From: JAKAGZ01 sp963772675
GTDB lineage: Bacteria; Bacteroidota; Ignavibacteria; Ignavibacteriales; Ignavibacteriaceae
Direction of reading: 5' to 3'
DNA length: 64,000 nucleotides
NCBI GenBank assembly: GCA_963772675.1
Contig: CAVYYF010000010.1
Location: forward strand, 186,001-250,000
Program-made: the position numbers and the translations under genes
Shown: positions 41,924-52,247 of the stretch, one piece after another
How the letters are laid out: the number at the start of each line of letters is the position of its first letter
How positions within the stretch are numbered: the first letter of the stretch is position 1
The notes under the pieces: model-generated
Seen by the model: the letters and a program-made list of their open reading frames with translations, nothing else
Databases searched by the model: none
Told to the model about the DNA's origin: nothing

Positions 41924-44900
41924 ATGCCTTATAGAATTCAAGAAAATGCAATGCGTGATATAAATAATATCACGATAGGATTAGCGAGCCCCGATGATAT
42001 ATTATCAAGATCTTATGGTGAAGTGACAAAACCGGAGACTATTAATTACAGATCTTTCCGTCCTGAAAAGGATGGGTTATTCTGTGAGAAAATTTTCGGG
42101 CCGACACGCGATTGGGAATGTTTCTGCGGTAAATACAAAAGAATTCGTTACAAAGGTATTATCTGCGATAGATGTGGCGTTGAAGTTACCCAAAAGAGTG
42201 TGCGTCGTGAAAGAATGGGGCATATAGCTCTTGCAGTGCCTGTTGTTCACATCTGGTTTTTCAGAGCACAGCCATCTAAAATTGGTAACATTATAGGTGT
42301 CAGCTTAAAAGAATTGGAAAAAATAATTTATTACGAATCTTATGTAGTAATAAATCCGGGTCCCACAGGTTTAAGCAGACTGGACTTAATTTCTGAAGAT
42401 CAGTATTTCGAAGTGCTGAACTCGCTACCGGCAGGTAATGAAAAATTAGACAATACTGATTCAAATAAATTTGTTGCTAAGATCGGCGGAGATGCTGTTA
42501 AAGATATTTTAAAGCACACAGAAGTTGAAAAACTTTCAAAAGAATTGAGAGATCAATTAAAAGTTGAAACATCGCAACAGAAAAAAGCTGATCTTCTTAA
42601 AAGATTAAGAGTGCTTGAAGCATTTAAAGAAAAACCGGGCAAGGTTCCGAATAAACCTGAGTGGATGGTGCTCAATTATATTCCGATTATTCCTCCGGAA
42701 CTTCGTCCACTGGTTCCCCTTGAAGGTGGAAGGTTCGCTACTAGTGATCTTAACGATCTTTACAGAAGAGTAATAATCAGGAATAACAGATTAAAGAGAT
42801 TGATTGATATTAAAGCGCCGGAAGTTATTCTCCGAAATGAAAAGAGAATGCTTCAGGAATCTGTTGATGCTTTGTTTGATAATTCAAGAAGGGGCAGTGC
42901 TGTAAGAAGCGATAACAACAGACCTTTAAAATCTTTGAGTGATATGCTTAAAGGAAAACAGGGACGCTTCCGTCAAAATCTTCTTGGAAAGAGAGTTGAC
43001 TACTCAGGCCGTTCCGTAATTGTTGTCGGTCCTGAATTAAAACTTCACCAGTGCGGTCTTCCTAAAGATATGGCTGTTGAATTATTTAAACCTTTTATAA
43101 TTAGAAAATTAATTGAAAGGGGCCATAATAAAACTGTAAAGAGTGCAAGAAAAGTTGTCGATAGAAAAGATCCTATCATTTGGGATATTCTTGCAAGAAT
43201 TATTGATGGACATCCGATATTACTTAACCGTGCACCCACACTTCACAGACTTGGCATTCAGGCATTTCAGCCAATATTAATTGACGGACGTGCCATCCAG
43301 TTACATCCGATGGTTTGTACTGCTTTTAACGCTGACTTTGACGGTGACCAGATGGCGGTTCACGTTCCTCTTTCATATGAGGCACAGCTCGAAGCATCAC
43401 TGTTGATGTTAAGTAGTCATAATATCCTTTCTCCACAAAACGGAAGCCCGATTGTCGTTCCTACTCAGGATATAGTACTGGGTTGTTACTATCTTACAAA
43501 ATATAAAGAAGGTGGTAAGGGAGAGGGGATGCTTTTCAGTTCCTCTGATGAAGTGATAATTGCATACGATTCTAAAATTGTTGCATTGCATTCCAAGATA
43601 AAAGTTAGAATTAACGAAGAAGTTATTGAAACTACTACCGGAAGGGTCATATTTAATCAGATTGTTCCTAAAGAAATGGGATTCTTCAACCAATTATTGA
43701 TTAAGAAAACATTTGGTGGATTTATAGGTCAGATGTTCATGAAGATGGGCAATAAGGTTACTGCGAAGTTTCTTGATGACCTAAAAGAATTAGGCTTCAG
43801 ATATTCAACCGCCGGTGGTCTATCGGTTAGTTATGCAGATATGATTATTCCTGAAGAAAAAGGAAGCTTGATTTCTAAGGCAAACAAAAAAGTTGAATCA
43901 ATTCTTAATGAGCATGAACAGGGTGTTATTACAGATGCTGAGCGTTATAATAAAATCATTGACGTTTGGACGCACACTACAAATGACGTTGCACGCGCAC
44001 TAATGGAAAAGATCAGAGTTCACAATAGTGGATTTAATTCTTTGCATATGATGGTTGATTCAGGCGCTAGAGGTTCACAGGAACAGGTAAGGCAGCTTGC
44101 AGGCATGAGAGGATTGATGATGAAACCTCAGAAGAGTTTGATAGGCCAGGCCGGTGAAATTATCGAGAACCCTATTGTTGCAAACTTCAAAGAAGGCTTA
44201 TCCGTGCTTGAGTATTTTATCTCAACTCACGGTGCTAGAAAGGGTCTTGCAGATACAGCTTTAAAAACAGCTGACGCCGGATACTTGACAAGAAGGCTTG
44301 TTGACGTTTCACAGGATGTGATCATCACTGAAGTAGATTGCGGAACAATTCTCGGTATCGAAATAACTGCATTGAAAGATGTTGAACAGGAAAGAGAGCC
44401 GCTTGGTGAAAGAATTGTTGGACGTACTGCTCAGGAAGATGTTTATGATCCTCGTACTGATGAATTAATTGTTTCTGCTGGTGATATGATCACTGAGGAA
44501 ATCGCTGAAAAAATAGAAGATTCGAGTATTGAGTCGGTTTATATTAGAACGGTATTAACCTGCGAATCTAAGCGCGGTGTTTGTGAAAAATGTTACGGAA
44601 GAAATCTTACAAATGGTAAGATGGTTGAGATTGGTGAGGCTGTTGGTATTATTGCAGCTCAATCAATAGGTGAACCGGGAACACAGCTTACGCTAAGAAC
44701 ATTCCACCTTGGGGGTACTTCTTCTCGTATTGCAAGTCAGTCACAGGTTGAAACTAATGTGGAAGGTATCGTAAAATTTGAAAGAATGGCTTTTGTTGAG
44801 AAATCAGATTTCCTTGGAACCGTTAAAGTTGTAACAGGAAGAAGGGGAGTACTTGGTGTTTACGATGATAACAATCGTCAGATCAAGAAATTTGATATCC

Positions 44901-46159
44901 CCTATGGCGCTGAAATTTTAGTTAATGAGGGAACAACTGTTAAAAAACGTACACCGCTTTACAATCACGACCCTTACAATGCTGTAATTCTCTCAGATAT
45001 TAATGGTATTGTAAAATTTGTTGATATGCTTGATAATGTAACAATTCAGCAAGTTACTGACGAACAGACAGGACACGTTCAAAAGGTAGTAATTGAATCA
45101 AAGGATAAAACTCTAACTCCAAGTATTACCATTGAATCTGAAAATGGAGAAAAGAAAACATTCAATATTCCAACAAGAGCTTACCTGTCAGTAGATGAAG
45201 GTGAAACTGTAACAGCAGGAACTATCCTTGCCAAGATTTCGAAATCAGCTACAAAAAGTAGAGATATCACCGGTGGTCTTCCAAGAGTTACAGAACTTTT
45301 CGAGGCAAGAAGTCCACAGGAATCAGCTATTGTTTCAGAGATTGAAGGAATAGTAAAATTCGGTGCAAGGAAAAAAGGCTCAAGGGAAATAATTGTTATT
45401 GCTCCTGATAAATCAGACGAGAAAAAGTATAGTGTGCCATTAGGTAAACATGTTCTCGTTCAGGAGGGGGATGAAATACCAGCAGGTGAAAAGATTACAG
45501 ATGGTCCGATCAATCCCCATGATATCCTTAAGATTAAAGGAACAAGTGCAGTACAGGAATATCTTGTAAATGAAATTCAAGATGTTTATCGATTGCAGGG
45601 TGTTAAAATTAATGATAAACACATCGAAGTAATCGTCAGACAAATGCTGCAAAAGATCAAGATTGTTTCTCCTGGAGATACAAGATTTCTTGAAGAAGAT
45701 ATCGTTGACAGAGTTGAATTCATTTTGGAAAACCAGAAAGTTACTTCAATGATTTATATTGAAGACAAAGGCGATTCAAAACTTAAACAAGGTCAGCTGA
45801 TTTCTAAGAGTGATCTGAGGGAAATAAATTCAGACCTTAAAATGAAAAGTAAAAAACCTGCGATTGCGCGGGATGCAGAACCTGCAACTTTTGAGCATAT
45901 TCTTCTGGGAATTACACAAGCAGCATTATCGACAGAAAGCTTTATCTCCGCTGCTTCGTTCCAGGAAACCACAAAAGTGCTTGCTAATGCAGCAACAGAA
46001 GCAAAAGTGGACCATTTACTTGGATTGAAGGAAAATGTTGTTATGGGCCACCTGATTCCAGCTGGAAGCGGCTTGAAGAAATATAAGGATGTAATCCTTG
46101 CAGCTGAGGAAGCCACTGAAGAAGCTACTGCTGCTGAAGAAGAGCAAGTGCAAGCGTAA
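41924..46159 (+). CDS. rpoC: RNA polymerase subunit beta'
   Basis: The 1411-residue beta' subunit has the N-terminal zinc site (CFCGKYKRIRYKGIICDRCG), the catalytic NADFDGDQMAVH, the bridge helix and trigger loop region, and a second zinc site CESKRGVCEKCYGRNL. The C-terminus is an acidic tail rich in Glu and Ala. AGGAG precedes the ATG. A strong terminator follows. Confidence 0.97.
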   Translation: MPYRIQENAMRDINNITIGLASPDDILSRSYGEVTKPETINYRSFRPEKDGLFCEKIFGPTRDWECFCGKYKRIRYKGIICDRCGVEVTQKSVRRERMGHIALAVPVVHIWFFRAQPSKIGNIIGVSLKELEKIIYYESYVVINPGPTGLSRLDLISEDQYFEVLNSLPAGNEKLDNTDSNKFVAKIGGDAVKDILKHTEVEKLSKELRDQLKVETSQQKKADLLKRLRVLEAFKEKPGKVPNKPEWMVLNYIPIIPPELRPLVPLEGGRFATSDLNDLYRRVIIRNNRLKRLIDIKAPEVILRNEKRMLQESVDALFDNSRRGSAVRSDNNRPLKSLSDMLKGKQGRFRQNLLGKRVDYSGRSVIVVGPELKLHQCGLPKDMAVELFKPFIIRKLIERGHNKTVKSARKVVDRKDPIIWDILARIIDGHPILLNRAPTLHRLGIQAFQPILIDGRAIQLHPMVCTAFNADFDGDQMAVHVPLSYEAQLEASLLMLSSHNILSPQNGSPIVVPTQDIVLGCYYLTKYKEGGKGEGMLFSSSDEVIIAYDSKIVALHSKIKVRINEEVIETTTGRVIFNQIVPKEMGFFNQLLIKKTFGGFIGQMFMKMGNKVTAKFLDDLKELGFRYSTAGGLSVSYADMIIPEEKGSLISKANKKVESILNEHEQGVITDAERYNKIIDVWTHTTNDVARALMEKIRVHNSGFNSLHMMVDSGARGSQEQVRQLAGMRGLMMKPQKSLIGQAGEIIENPIVANFKEGLSVLEYFISTHGARKGLADTALKTADAGYLTRRLVDVSQDVIITEVDCGTILGIEITALKDVEQEREPLGERIVGRTAQEDVYDPRTDELIVSAGDMITEEIAEKIEDSSIESVYIRTVLTCESKRGVCEKCYGRNLTNGKMVEIGEAVGIIAAQSIGEPGTQLTLRTFHLGGTSSRIASQSQVETNVEGIVKFERMAFVEKSDFLGTVKVVTGRRGVLGVYDDNNRQIKKFDIPYGAEILVNEGTTVKKRTPLYNHDPYNAVILSDINGIVKFVDMLDNVTIQQVTDEQTGHVQKVVIESKDKTLTPSITIESENGEKKTFNIPTRAYLSVDEGETVTAGTILAKISKSATKSRDITGGLPRVTELFEARSPQESAIVSEIEGIVKFGARKKGSREIIVIAPDKSDEKKYSVPLGKHVLVQEGDEIPAGEKITDGPINPHDILKIKGTSAVQEYLVNEIQDVYRLQGVKINDKHIEVIVRQMLQKIKIVSPGDTRFLEEDIVDRVEFILENQKVTSMIYIEDKGDSKLKQGQLISKSDLREINSDLKMKSKKPAIARDAEPATFEHILLGITQAALSTESFISAASFQETTKVLANAATEAKVDHLLGLKENVVMGHLIPAGSGLKKYKDVILAAEEATEEATAAEEEQVQA

Positions 46160-46174
46160 TTTGAGCTTTTTACG

Positions 46175-46206
46175 AATCCGGTTCCCCAAAAGAGAACCGG
46201 ATTTTT
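46175..46206 (+). terminator. Intrinsic terminator after rpoC
   Basis: AATCCGGTTC (46175-46184) pairs perfectly with GAACCGGATT (46194-46203) across a nine-base loop. The run of T that follows extends to 46206. It ends the rplK-rpoC transcript and separates it from the rpsL promoter. Confidence 0.88.
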
Positions 46207-46250
46207 GTGCCAAATTCATATATATATAAGCAAATTATTTTCTTGCCTTC

Positions 46251-46279
46251 TTGACTGGTTTTTTAATAAAACCTATATT
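46251..46279 (+). promoter_or_regulatory. Probable promoter of the str/S10 ribosomal operon
   Basis: TTGACT (46251-46256), a 17-base spacer and TATATT (46274-46279) closely match a sigma-70 promoter. It lies 45 bases before the rpsL start and after the rpoC terminator, so it probably drives rpsL and the genes downstream. Confidence 0.6.
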
Positions 46280-46324
46280 AGAAGTCTGAATTTTTTTTGA
46301 TTTGACAAGTATTAGGAGATTTTT

Positions 46325-46705
46325 GTGCCAACTATTAACCAGTTAGTAAGAAAGGGCCGCGTCAGAATTTTGGCTAAAAAGAAAGCCCCGGCGTTGGAAA
46401 ATTGCCCCCAGAAAAGAGGTGTATGTACAAGAGTTTATACGACAACACCAAAAAAACCGAATTCGGCTTTGAGAAAAGTTGCAAGAGTTCGTCTTACTAA
46501 CGGCATGGAAGTAACAGCATACATTCCCGGAGAAGGACATAACTTACAGGAACACTCAATAGTACTGATCCGAGGCGGAAGGGTAAAAGATCTGCCCGGT
46601 GTGCGTTACCATATTATCAGAGGTACCCTAGATACTAGTGGAGTGGAAGATAGAAAAAAAGGAAGATCAAAATACGGAGCTAAAAAACCAAAGGCAGCTA
46701 AATAA
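46325..46705 (+). CDS. rpsL: Ribosomal protein uS12
   Basis: The 126-residue uS12 begins at GTG, with AGGAG upstream. TTTPKKPNSALRKVARVRL and RGGRVKDLPGVRYH are intact, with the streptomycin-related lysines in their usual wild-type state. It is followed by rpsG after three bases. Confidence 0.97.
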   Translation: MPTINQLVRKGRVRILAKKKAPALENCPQKRGVCTRVYTTTPKKPNSALRKVARVRLTNGMEVTAYIPGEGHNLQEHSIVLIRGGRVKDLPGVRYHIIRGTLDTSGVEDRKKGRSKYGAKKPKAAK

Positions 46706-46708
46706 GTT

Positions 46709-47176
46709 ATGAGAAAAAAAAGAGCAGGTAAATCTTTATTAAAACCGGATCCAAAATTTAATGATATTATGGTTTCAAGATTTATCAATACAATTATGTA
46801 CGATGGGAAAAAATCAAAGGCAAGAAGTGTTGTTTATACAGCCTTTGATATAATAGAAGAAAAAACAAAAAAAAACGGACTGGAAATTTTTAAAAAAGCA
46901 CTAAGCAATACACAGCCGGTTATTGAAGTAAGAAGCAGAAGAGTTGGTGGTGCAACTTATCAGGTTCCAACGGAAGTTAGATCTGAAAGAAGAACTGCTC
47001 TTGCAATGAGATGGCTTAAGACTTATGCAAGACAGAGAAATGAAAAATCGATGGCTATGAGACTGGCATCTGAATTAATATCTGCCTCAAATAATGACGG
47101 ATCTTCCGTGAAGAAAAAAGAAGATGTTCATAAAATGGCTGAGGCCAATAAAGCATTTGCTCATTTTAAATGGTAA
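46709..47176 (+). CDS. rpsG: Ribosomal protein uS7
   Basis: The 155-residue uS7 starts MRKKRAGKSLL and has the typical region EVRSRRVGGATYQVPTEV. It nucleates assembly of the 30S head. In this arrangement it can also serve as an operon repressor. Confidence 0.97.
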   Translation: MRKKRAGKSLLKPDPKFNDIMVSRFINTIMYDGKKSKARSVVYTAFDIIEEKTKKNGLEIFKKALSNTQPVIEVRSRRVGGATYQVPTEVRSERRTALAMRWLKTYARQRNEKSMAMRLASELISASNNDGSSVKKKEDVHKMAEANKAFAHFKW

Positions 47177-47212
47177 TTACAACAAGATAACGGTAAAGAG
47201 AAAAAGATATAT

Positions 47213-49312
47213 ATGGCAAATAAGATCAACAACATAGAGAAAGTTCGTAATATAGGAATTATGGCGCATATTGATGCGGGTAAGACTACGACTACGGAAA
47301 GAATATTATTCTACACTGGTAAATTACACAGACTCGGTGAAGTACATGATGGTGCTGCAACTATGGACTGGATGGAGCAGGAAAAAGAACGCGGTATAAC
47401 AATTACAAGTGCCGCAACTACCTGTTTCTGGGATGATCATCAGATAAATATTATTGATACTCCGGGACACGTTGATTTTACTGTTGAAGTTGAAAGATCA
47501 TTGAGAGTTTTAGATGGAGCTGTTGCTCTTTTCTGTGCAGTTGGCGGCGTTGAACCGCAGTCCGAGACTGTATGGAGACAGGCTGATAAATATAAAGTAC
47601 CAAGAGTCGCTTTTATCAATAAGATGGACAGAACCGGTGCTGATTTTTATCATGCAGTTGAAATGATGAAGGAAAGATTGGGTGCAAATGCAATACCGAT
47701 CAATCTTCCGATCGGCGAAGGTGATATATTTACCGGCGTTATCGATCTTATCACTTTTAAAGCCAGAATGTTTCACGAAGAAACTTTCGGCGCTACTTTT
47801 GATGATATAGAAATACCTGAAGACTTGTTGGAAGTAGCAAAGAAATACAGAACTGAAATGCTTGAAGCAGTATCTGAAGTAGATGATACTTTGCTTGAAA
47901 AATATCTTGATGGTAAAGAAATAACAGAAGATGAAGTTAAAAGAGTTTTAAGACAAGCTACGATCGGATTAACAATAGTTCCTGTACTTTGTGGTTCTGC
48001 GTTCAAAAACAAAGGAATACAGAGGCTTCTTGATTCAGTTGTTGATTTTCTTCCTGCACCCATTGATTTCAAAGAAATTGAAGCGCACCACGTGGGGATG
48101 AATGATTTAGTAAAAAGAAAAATTGATGAGAAAGAGAAATTTGTTGCTTTGGCATTTAAAATAATGACCGATCCATTTGTCGGTAAACTTACTTTCTTCA
48201 GAGTTTATTCCGGCACATTGAAAGCTGGCTCATATATTTATAATTCTGTAAGTGGTAAGAAAGAAAGGATAAGCAGACTTCTCCAGATGCATGCAAATCA
48301 CAGGGAAGAAATTGGTGAAGTCAGAGCCGGTGATATTGCTGCAGCTGTTGGATTAAAATTTACAAAAACAGGAGATACACTCTGCACCGAAGATGATGCT
48401 GTGATGCTTGAAAAAATTGTATTCCCTGAACCTGTTATTCAGATTGCAATTGAACCGAAAACAAAAGCAGATCAGGATAAACTTTCTGAATCGCTCGTTA
48501 AACTATCTGATGAAGATCCTACTTTCAGGATCAAAGTTGATGAAGAAACTGGTCAAACACTGATCAGCGGAATGGGTGAACTTCACCTTGAAATTCTGGT
48601 TGACAGGATGAAACGCGAGTTTAAAGTTGAAGCAAATGTAGGCAAGCCGCAGGTTGCTTACAGAGAAACAATTACTCAGACTGTTCAGTCTGAAGGAAAA
48701 TTTGTTAAACAATCCGGTGGTCGTGGTAAATTTGGGCATGTTTGGATTGAATTAGGCCCTAACGAACCGGGTAAGGGATTTGAATTTGAAAATGCAATAG
48801 TTGGCGGTGTAGTGCCAAAAGAATATATACCTGCCGTTTCTGCGGGAATTCAGGATGCACTTAAAAATGGTGTTGTTGCGGGATTTCCTGTAGTTGACAT
48901 TAAAGCAAAACTTTATGATGGATCATATCATGACGTTGATTCGGATGAAGTATCATTTAAGGTGGCAGGCTCAATGGCTTTTAAAGCCGGAGCTAAAAAG
49001 GCTAAGCCAATACTTCTTGAACCTATTATGGATGTAGAAGTAGTAACTCCGGAGGAATATCTCGGCGACGTAATGGGAGATCTAAATTCACGTCGCGGAA
49101 AGATAGAAGGTTTTTCAGCAAGAAAAGATGCTCAGGTAATTAAAGCAACAGTTCCGCTGTCTGAAATGTTCGGATATGCGACTGTGCTAAGATCAATGAC
49201 CCAGGGTAGAGCAATCTATACGATGCAGTTTCTGCATTATGCAGAAGTTCCTAAATCAATTGCTGAAGAAATTTCTGAGAAATCCGGAAGTAAAACAACT
49301 ACTACCGCGTAA
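47213..49312 (+). CDS. fusA: Elongation factor G
   Basis: EF-G drives ribosomal translocation. The 699-residue protein has G1 AHIDAGKTTTTERIL, the switch region ERGITITSAATTC, G3 DTPGHVDF and G4 NKMDR. Domains IV and V follow, with SGGRGKFGHVW and GYATVLRSMTQGRA. Length and motifs fit the single housekeeping form. Confidence 0.97.
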   Translation: MANKINNIEKVRNIGIMAHIDAGKTTTTERILFYTGKLHRLGEVHDGAATMDWMEQEKERGITITSAATTCFWDDHQINIIDTPGHVDFTVEVERSLRVLDGAVALFCAVGGVEPQSETVWRQADKYKVPRVAFINKMDRTGADFYHAVEMMKERLGANAIPINLPIGEGDIFTGVIDLITFKARMFHEETFGATFDDIEIPEDLLEVAKKYRTEMLEAVSEVDDTLLEKYLDGKEITEDEVKRVLRQATIGLTIVPVLCGSAFKNKGIQRLLDSVVDFLPAPIDFKEIEAHHVGMNDLVKRKIDEKEKFVALAFKIMTDPFVGKLTFFRVYSGTLKAGSYIYNSVSGKKERISRLLQMHANHREEIGEVRAGDIAAAVGLKFTKTGDTLCTEDDAVMLEKIVFPEPVIQIAIEPKTKADQDKLSESLVKLSDEDPTFRIKVDEETGQTLISGMGELHLEILVDRMKREFKVEANVGKPQVAYRETITQTVQSEGKFVKQSGGRGKFGHVWIELGPNEPGKGFEFENAIVGGVVPKEYIPAVSAGIQDALKNGVVAGFPVVDIKAKLYDGSYHDVDSDEVSFKVAGSMAFKAGAKKAKPILLEPIMDVEVVTPEEYLGDVMGDLNSRRGKIEGFSARKDAQVIKATVPLSEMFGYATVLRSMTQGRAIYTMQFLHYAEVPKSIAEEISEKSGSKTTTTA

Positions 49313-49352
49313 AAAGAATTATTAATAAATAAATTTTAAAGGAGTAAATAAG

Positions 49353-50558
49353 ATGGCTAAAGAAAAATTTGATAGAAGTAAGCCTCACGTTAACGTTGGT
49401 ACAATTGGTCACGTAGATCATGGAAAAACTACATTAACCGCTGCCATCACTATCGCTCTTTCAGCAAAAGGTTTATCAGAAAAAAGATCTTTTGATAGTA
49501 TTGATAATGCCCCTGAAGAAAGAGAAAGAGGTATAACTATAGCAACAGCTCACGTAGAATATTCAACAGAAAACAGACACTATGCACACGTTGATTGTCC
49601 TGGCCACGCTGACTATGTAAAAAACATGATTACAGGTGCTGCCCAGATGGATGGTGCAATCTTAGTTGTTGCTGCAACAGATGGTCCGATGCCACAAACA
49701 AGTGAACACATTCTCCTTGCCCGTCAGGTTGGTGTTCCGAGAATAGTTGTTTTCATGAATAAAGTTGATCTGGTTGATGATCCTGAACTTCTCGACCTGG
49801 TTGAGGAAGAATTGAAGGACCTTCTAAAAAAATATGAATTTCCTGGTGATGAAATCCCAATTATTCGTGGCTCTGCTTTAAAAGCTCTTGAAGCAGCAAG
49901 TTCAGATGCTCCTTCTGATGATCCAAGATTACAGTGCATCTGGGATCTTATGAAAGCAGTTGACGAATATATTCCGGTACCCCAGAGAGATACGGATAAG
50001 CCATTTCTTATGCCTGTTGAGGACGTGTTCTCAATTACAGGACGTGGTACAGTTGCTACAGGAAGAGTTGAAAGAGGTCAGGTAAAAATACAGGAAGAAG
50101 TTGAACTTATTGGACTTGGACTTCACAAAAAAACAGTTGTTACAGGAATCGAAATGTTCAGAAAAGAACTTGATTCTGCAATGGCTGGTGATAACGCAGG
50201 TATTCTATTAAGAGGTATTGATAAGACTGAAATAGAAAGAGGAATGGTTCTTGCTAAAACAGGGTCAATTACTCCTCACAAAAAATTTGAAGGTGAGGTT
50301 TATATCCTTTCAAAAGAAGAGGGTGGACGTCATACGCCATTCTTTAACGGTTACAGACCTCAGTTCTACTTCAGAACAACTGACGTTACAGGTGTAGCAA
50401 CATTACCTTCAGGAACTGAAATGGTTATGCCGGGTGATAACGTAAAACTTAGCGTAGAACTTATTTCTGAAATTGCTATGGAAGAAGGTTTACGTTTTGC
50501 TATTCGTGAAGGCGGTAGAACTGTTGGCGCAGGTGTTGTAACTAAGATTTTAGAATAA
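49353..50558 (+). CDS. tuf: Elongation factor Tu
   Basis: EF-Tu delivers aminoacyl-tRNA to the ribosome. The 401-residue protein has GHVDHGKTTLTAAIT, DCPGHADYVKNMI, NKVDL and the C-terminal domain with FRTTDVTGVATLPSG. AAAGGAG precedes the ATG. It is the only tuf in this window; none lies in the tRNA cluster upstream of secE. Confidence 0.97.
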   Translation: MAKEKFDRSKPHVNVGTIGHVDHGKTTLTAAITIALSAKGLSEKRSFDSIDNAPEERERGITIATAHVEYSTENRHYAHVDCPGHADYVKNMITGAAQMDGAILVVAATDGPMPQTSEHILLARQVGVPRIVVFMNKVDLVDDPELLDLVEEELKDLLKKYEFPGDEIPIIRGSALKALEAASSDAPSDDPRLQCIWDLMKAVDEYIPVPQRDTDKPFLMPVEDVFSITGRGTVATGRVERGQVKIQEEVELIGLGLHKKTVVTGIEMFRKELDSAMAGDNAGILLRGIDKTEIERGMVLAKTGSITPHKKFEGEVYILSKEEGGRHTPFFNGYRPQFYFRTTDVTGVATLPSGTEMVMPGDNVKLSVELISEIAMEEGLRFAIREGGRTVGAGVVTKILE

Positions 50559-50577
50559 AGTAAAGTTGTAGGCAAAG

Positions 50578-50597
50578 AGGAAATTTAATGATTTCCT
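50578..50597 (+). other. Hairpin in the tuf-rpsJ gap
   Basis: AGGAAAT-TTAATG-ATTTCCT is a perfect seven-base stem in the 75-base gap between tuf and rpsJ. No T-run follows, so it is more likely an mRNA processing or regulatory element than a terminator. Confidence 0.4.
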
Positions 50598-50633
50598 GTT
50601 CGTGACTAATAATTTATAAGGAGTATCTTAAAA

Positions 50634-50942
50634 TTGGCTGGTCAGAAGATAAGAATAAAACTGAAATCGTACGATCATATATTGATTGATAAGTCAACTG
50701 AAAAAATTATCAAAACAGTTAGAAGTACAGGAGCGGTGGTTTCAGGGCCAATTCCTCTTCCGACCAAAAGAACATTATATACTGTTTTAAGATCGCCGCA
50801 CGTTGATAAAAAGTCACGTGAACAATTTGAAACGAGAGCACATAAAAGAATTATTGATATACATAACTCAAACAACAAAACTGTCGATTCGCTGAGCAAG
50901 TTAGATATACCGGCAGGTGTTGATATTGAGATTAAGCTTTAA
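50634..50942 (+). CDS. rpsJ: Ribosomal protein uS10
   Basis: The 102-residue uS10 begins MAGQKIRIKLKSYDH at a TTG, with AAGGAG upstream. GPIPLPTKRTLYTVLRSPHV is the conserved loop, which also allows a role in NusB-dependent antitermination. It is the first gene of the S10 cluster. Confidence 0.96.
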   Translation: MAGQKIRIKLKSYDHILIDKSTEKIIKTVRSTGAVVSGPIPLPTKRTLYTVLRSPHVDKKSREQFETRAHKRIIDIHNSNNKTVDSLSKLDIPAGVDIEIKL

Positions 50943-50959
50943 TGAATTTTGGAGATAAG

Positions 50960-51583
50960 ATGTCCGGTTTAATCGGTAAAAAATTAGGAATGTCGAGTGT
51001 GTTTAACGCACAGGGAGATTTAATTCCTGTGACAGTTATTCAAGCCGGTCCATGTAAAATCGTATCAATCAGGGAAAAAGGCAAAGATGGTTACGAGGCT
51101 TTACAACTAGGTTTTGGTGATAGGAAAGAAAAAAATATCAGCAAACCAGTGTTGGGGCAGTATAAGAAAAAAGAACTTACACCCAGCAGGATATTAAAAG
51201 AATTCAATTTTCCTGCAGGTACCGAATATAAAGTTGGTGATGAAATAAAGGTAGACTTCTTCAAGGAAGGTGAGAAAATTAAAGTTCGTGGCAGGAGTAA
51301 AGGCAAAGGTTTTCAGGGTGTAATGAGAAGACACGGGTTTGGCGGTGTCGGTGGAACAACACACGGGCAAAGCGATAGGCTAAGAGCACCGGGCTCAATC
51401 GGCTCGAGTTCATATCCATCCAGAGTTTTTAAAGGAACCAGGATGGCAGGTAGAAAAGGGAACGAAAATGTTACAACTTCAAATCTAAGTGTTGTTAAAA
51501 TTTTACCTGAGCAGAATTTAATTCTTGTTAAAGGTGCTGTCCCAGGCTCAATAAACTCTTATGTGGAATTGATAAAGAAGTAA
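50960..51583 (+). CDS. rplC: Ribosomal protein uL3
   Basis: I chose ATG 50960 (MSGLIGKKLGMS), which has GGAGATAAG directly upstream; an earlier ATG at 50942 overlaps the rpsJ stop. The 207-residue length is normal. RGRSKGKGFQGVMRRHGFGG is the conserved central motif. Confidence 0.95.
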   Translation: MSGLIGKKLGMSSVFNAQGDLIPVTVIQAGPCKIVSIREKGKDGYEALQLGFGDRKEKNISKPVLGQYKKKELTPSRILKEFNFPAGTEYKVGDEIKVDFFKEGEKIKVRGRSKGKGFQGVMRRHGFGGVGGTTHGQSDRLRAPGSIGSSSYPSRVFKGTRMAGRKGNENVTTSNLSVVKILPEQNLILVKGAVPGSINSYVELIKK

Positions 51584-51595
51584 TTTGGTAAAAAA

Positions 51596-52246
51596 ATGAA
51601 ATTAGAAATTTATAAAATAGACGGTACAACCTCCGGCCAACAAGCTGATCTTTCGGATGGTGTTTTTGCAATAGAACCGAATGATCACGCTATATATTTA
51701 TCAGTAAAATCTTACCTGGCAAATCAGAGACAGGGTACTCATAAGGCGAAGGAAAGAGGCGAAGTGAGAGGAGGTGGTAAGAAGCCCTGGAAACAGAAAG
51801 GAAGAGGCGGTGCACGTGCTGGTACTTCAAGGTCTCCTTTGTGGGTAGGTGGTGGAACTATTTTCGGTCCTCGTCCAAGAGATTACAGACAAGATTTACC
51901 GAAAAAAGTTAAAAGGCTGGCAAGAAAATCAGCGCTAAGCTATAAAGTAAAAGATGAACAGCTGATTGTAGTTGAGGATTTTAATTTTGAAAAACCCAAA
52001 ACTAAGGATTTTCAAAATTTTCTTAATTCACTAAAGCTTAGCGGGAAAAAAGTTTTATTGCTTACTAATGGAAAATCTGAGAATGTTTATAAGTCAGGAA
52101 GGAATATCGCTAAAGTAAAAATTCTGGAAGCAGCAAAGGCTTCTACTTATGATATTCTTAATAACCAGATTCTTGTGCTTCAGCAGGGAGCAATTGACGC
52201 AATTAGTAGGACATTTGAGAATAATAAATCAGAGGCTGTGAACTAA
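51596..52246 (+). CDS. rplD: Ribosomal protein uL4
   Basis: The 216-residue uL4 has the extended loop with KPWKQKGRGGARAGTSRSPLW that lines the exit tunnel. In several bacteria uL4 represses its own operon. Confidence 0.96.
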   Translation: MKLEIYKIDGTTSGQQADLSDGVFAIEPNDHAIYLSVKSYLANQRQGTHKAKERGEVRGGGKKPWKQKGRGGARAGTSRSPLWVGGGTIFGPRPRDYRQDLPKKVKRLARKSALSYKVKDEQLIVVEDFNFEKPKTKDFQNFLNSLKLSGKKVLLLTNGKSENVYKSGRNIAKVKILEAAKASTYDILNNQILVLQQGAIDAISRTFENNKSEAVN

Positions 52247-52247
52247 G

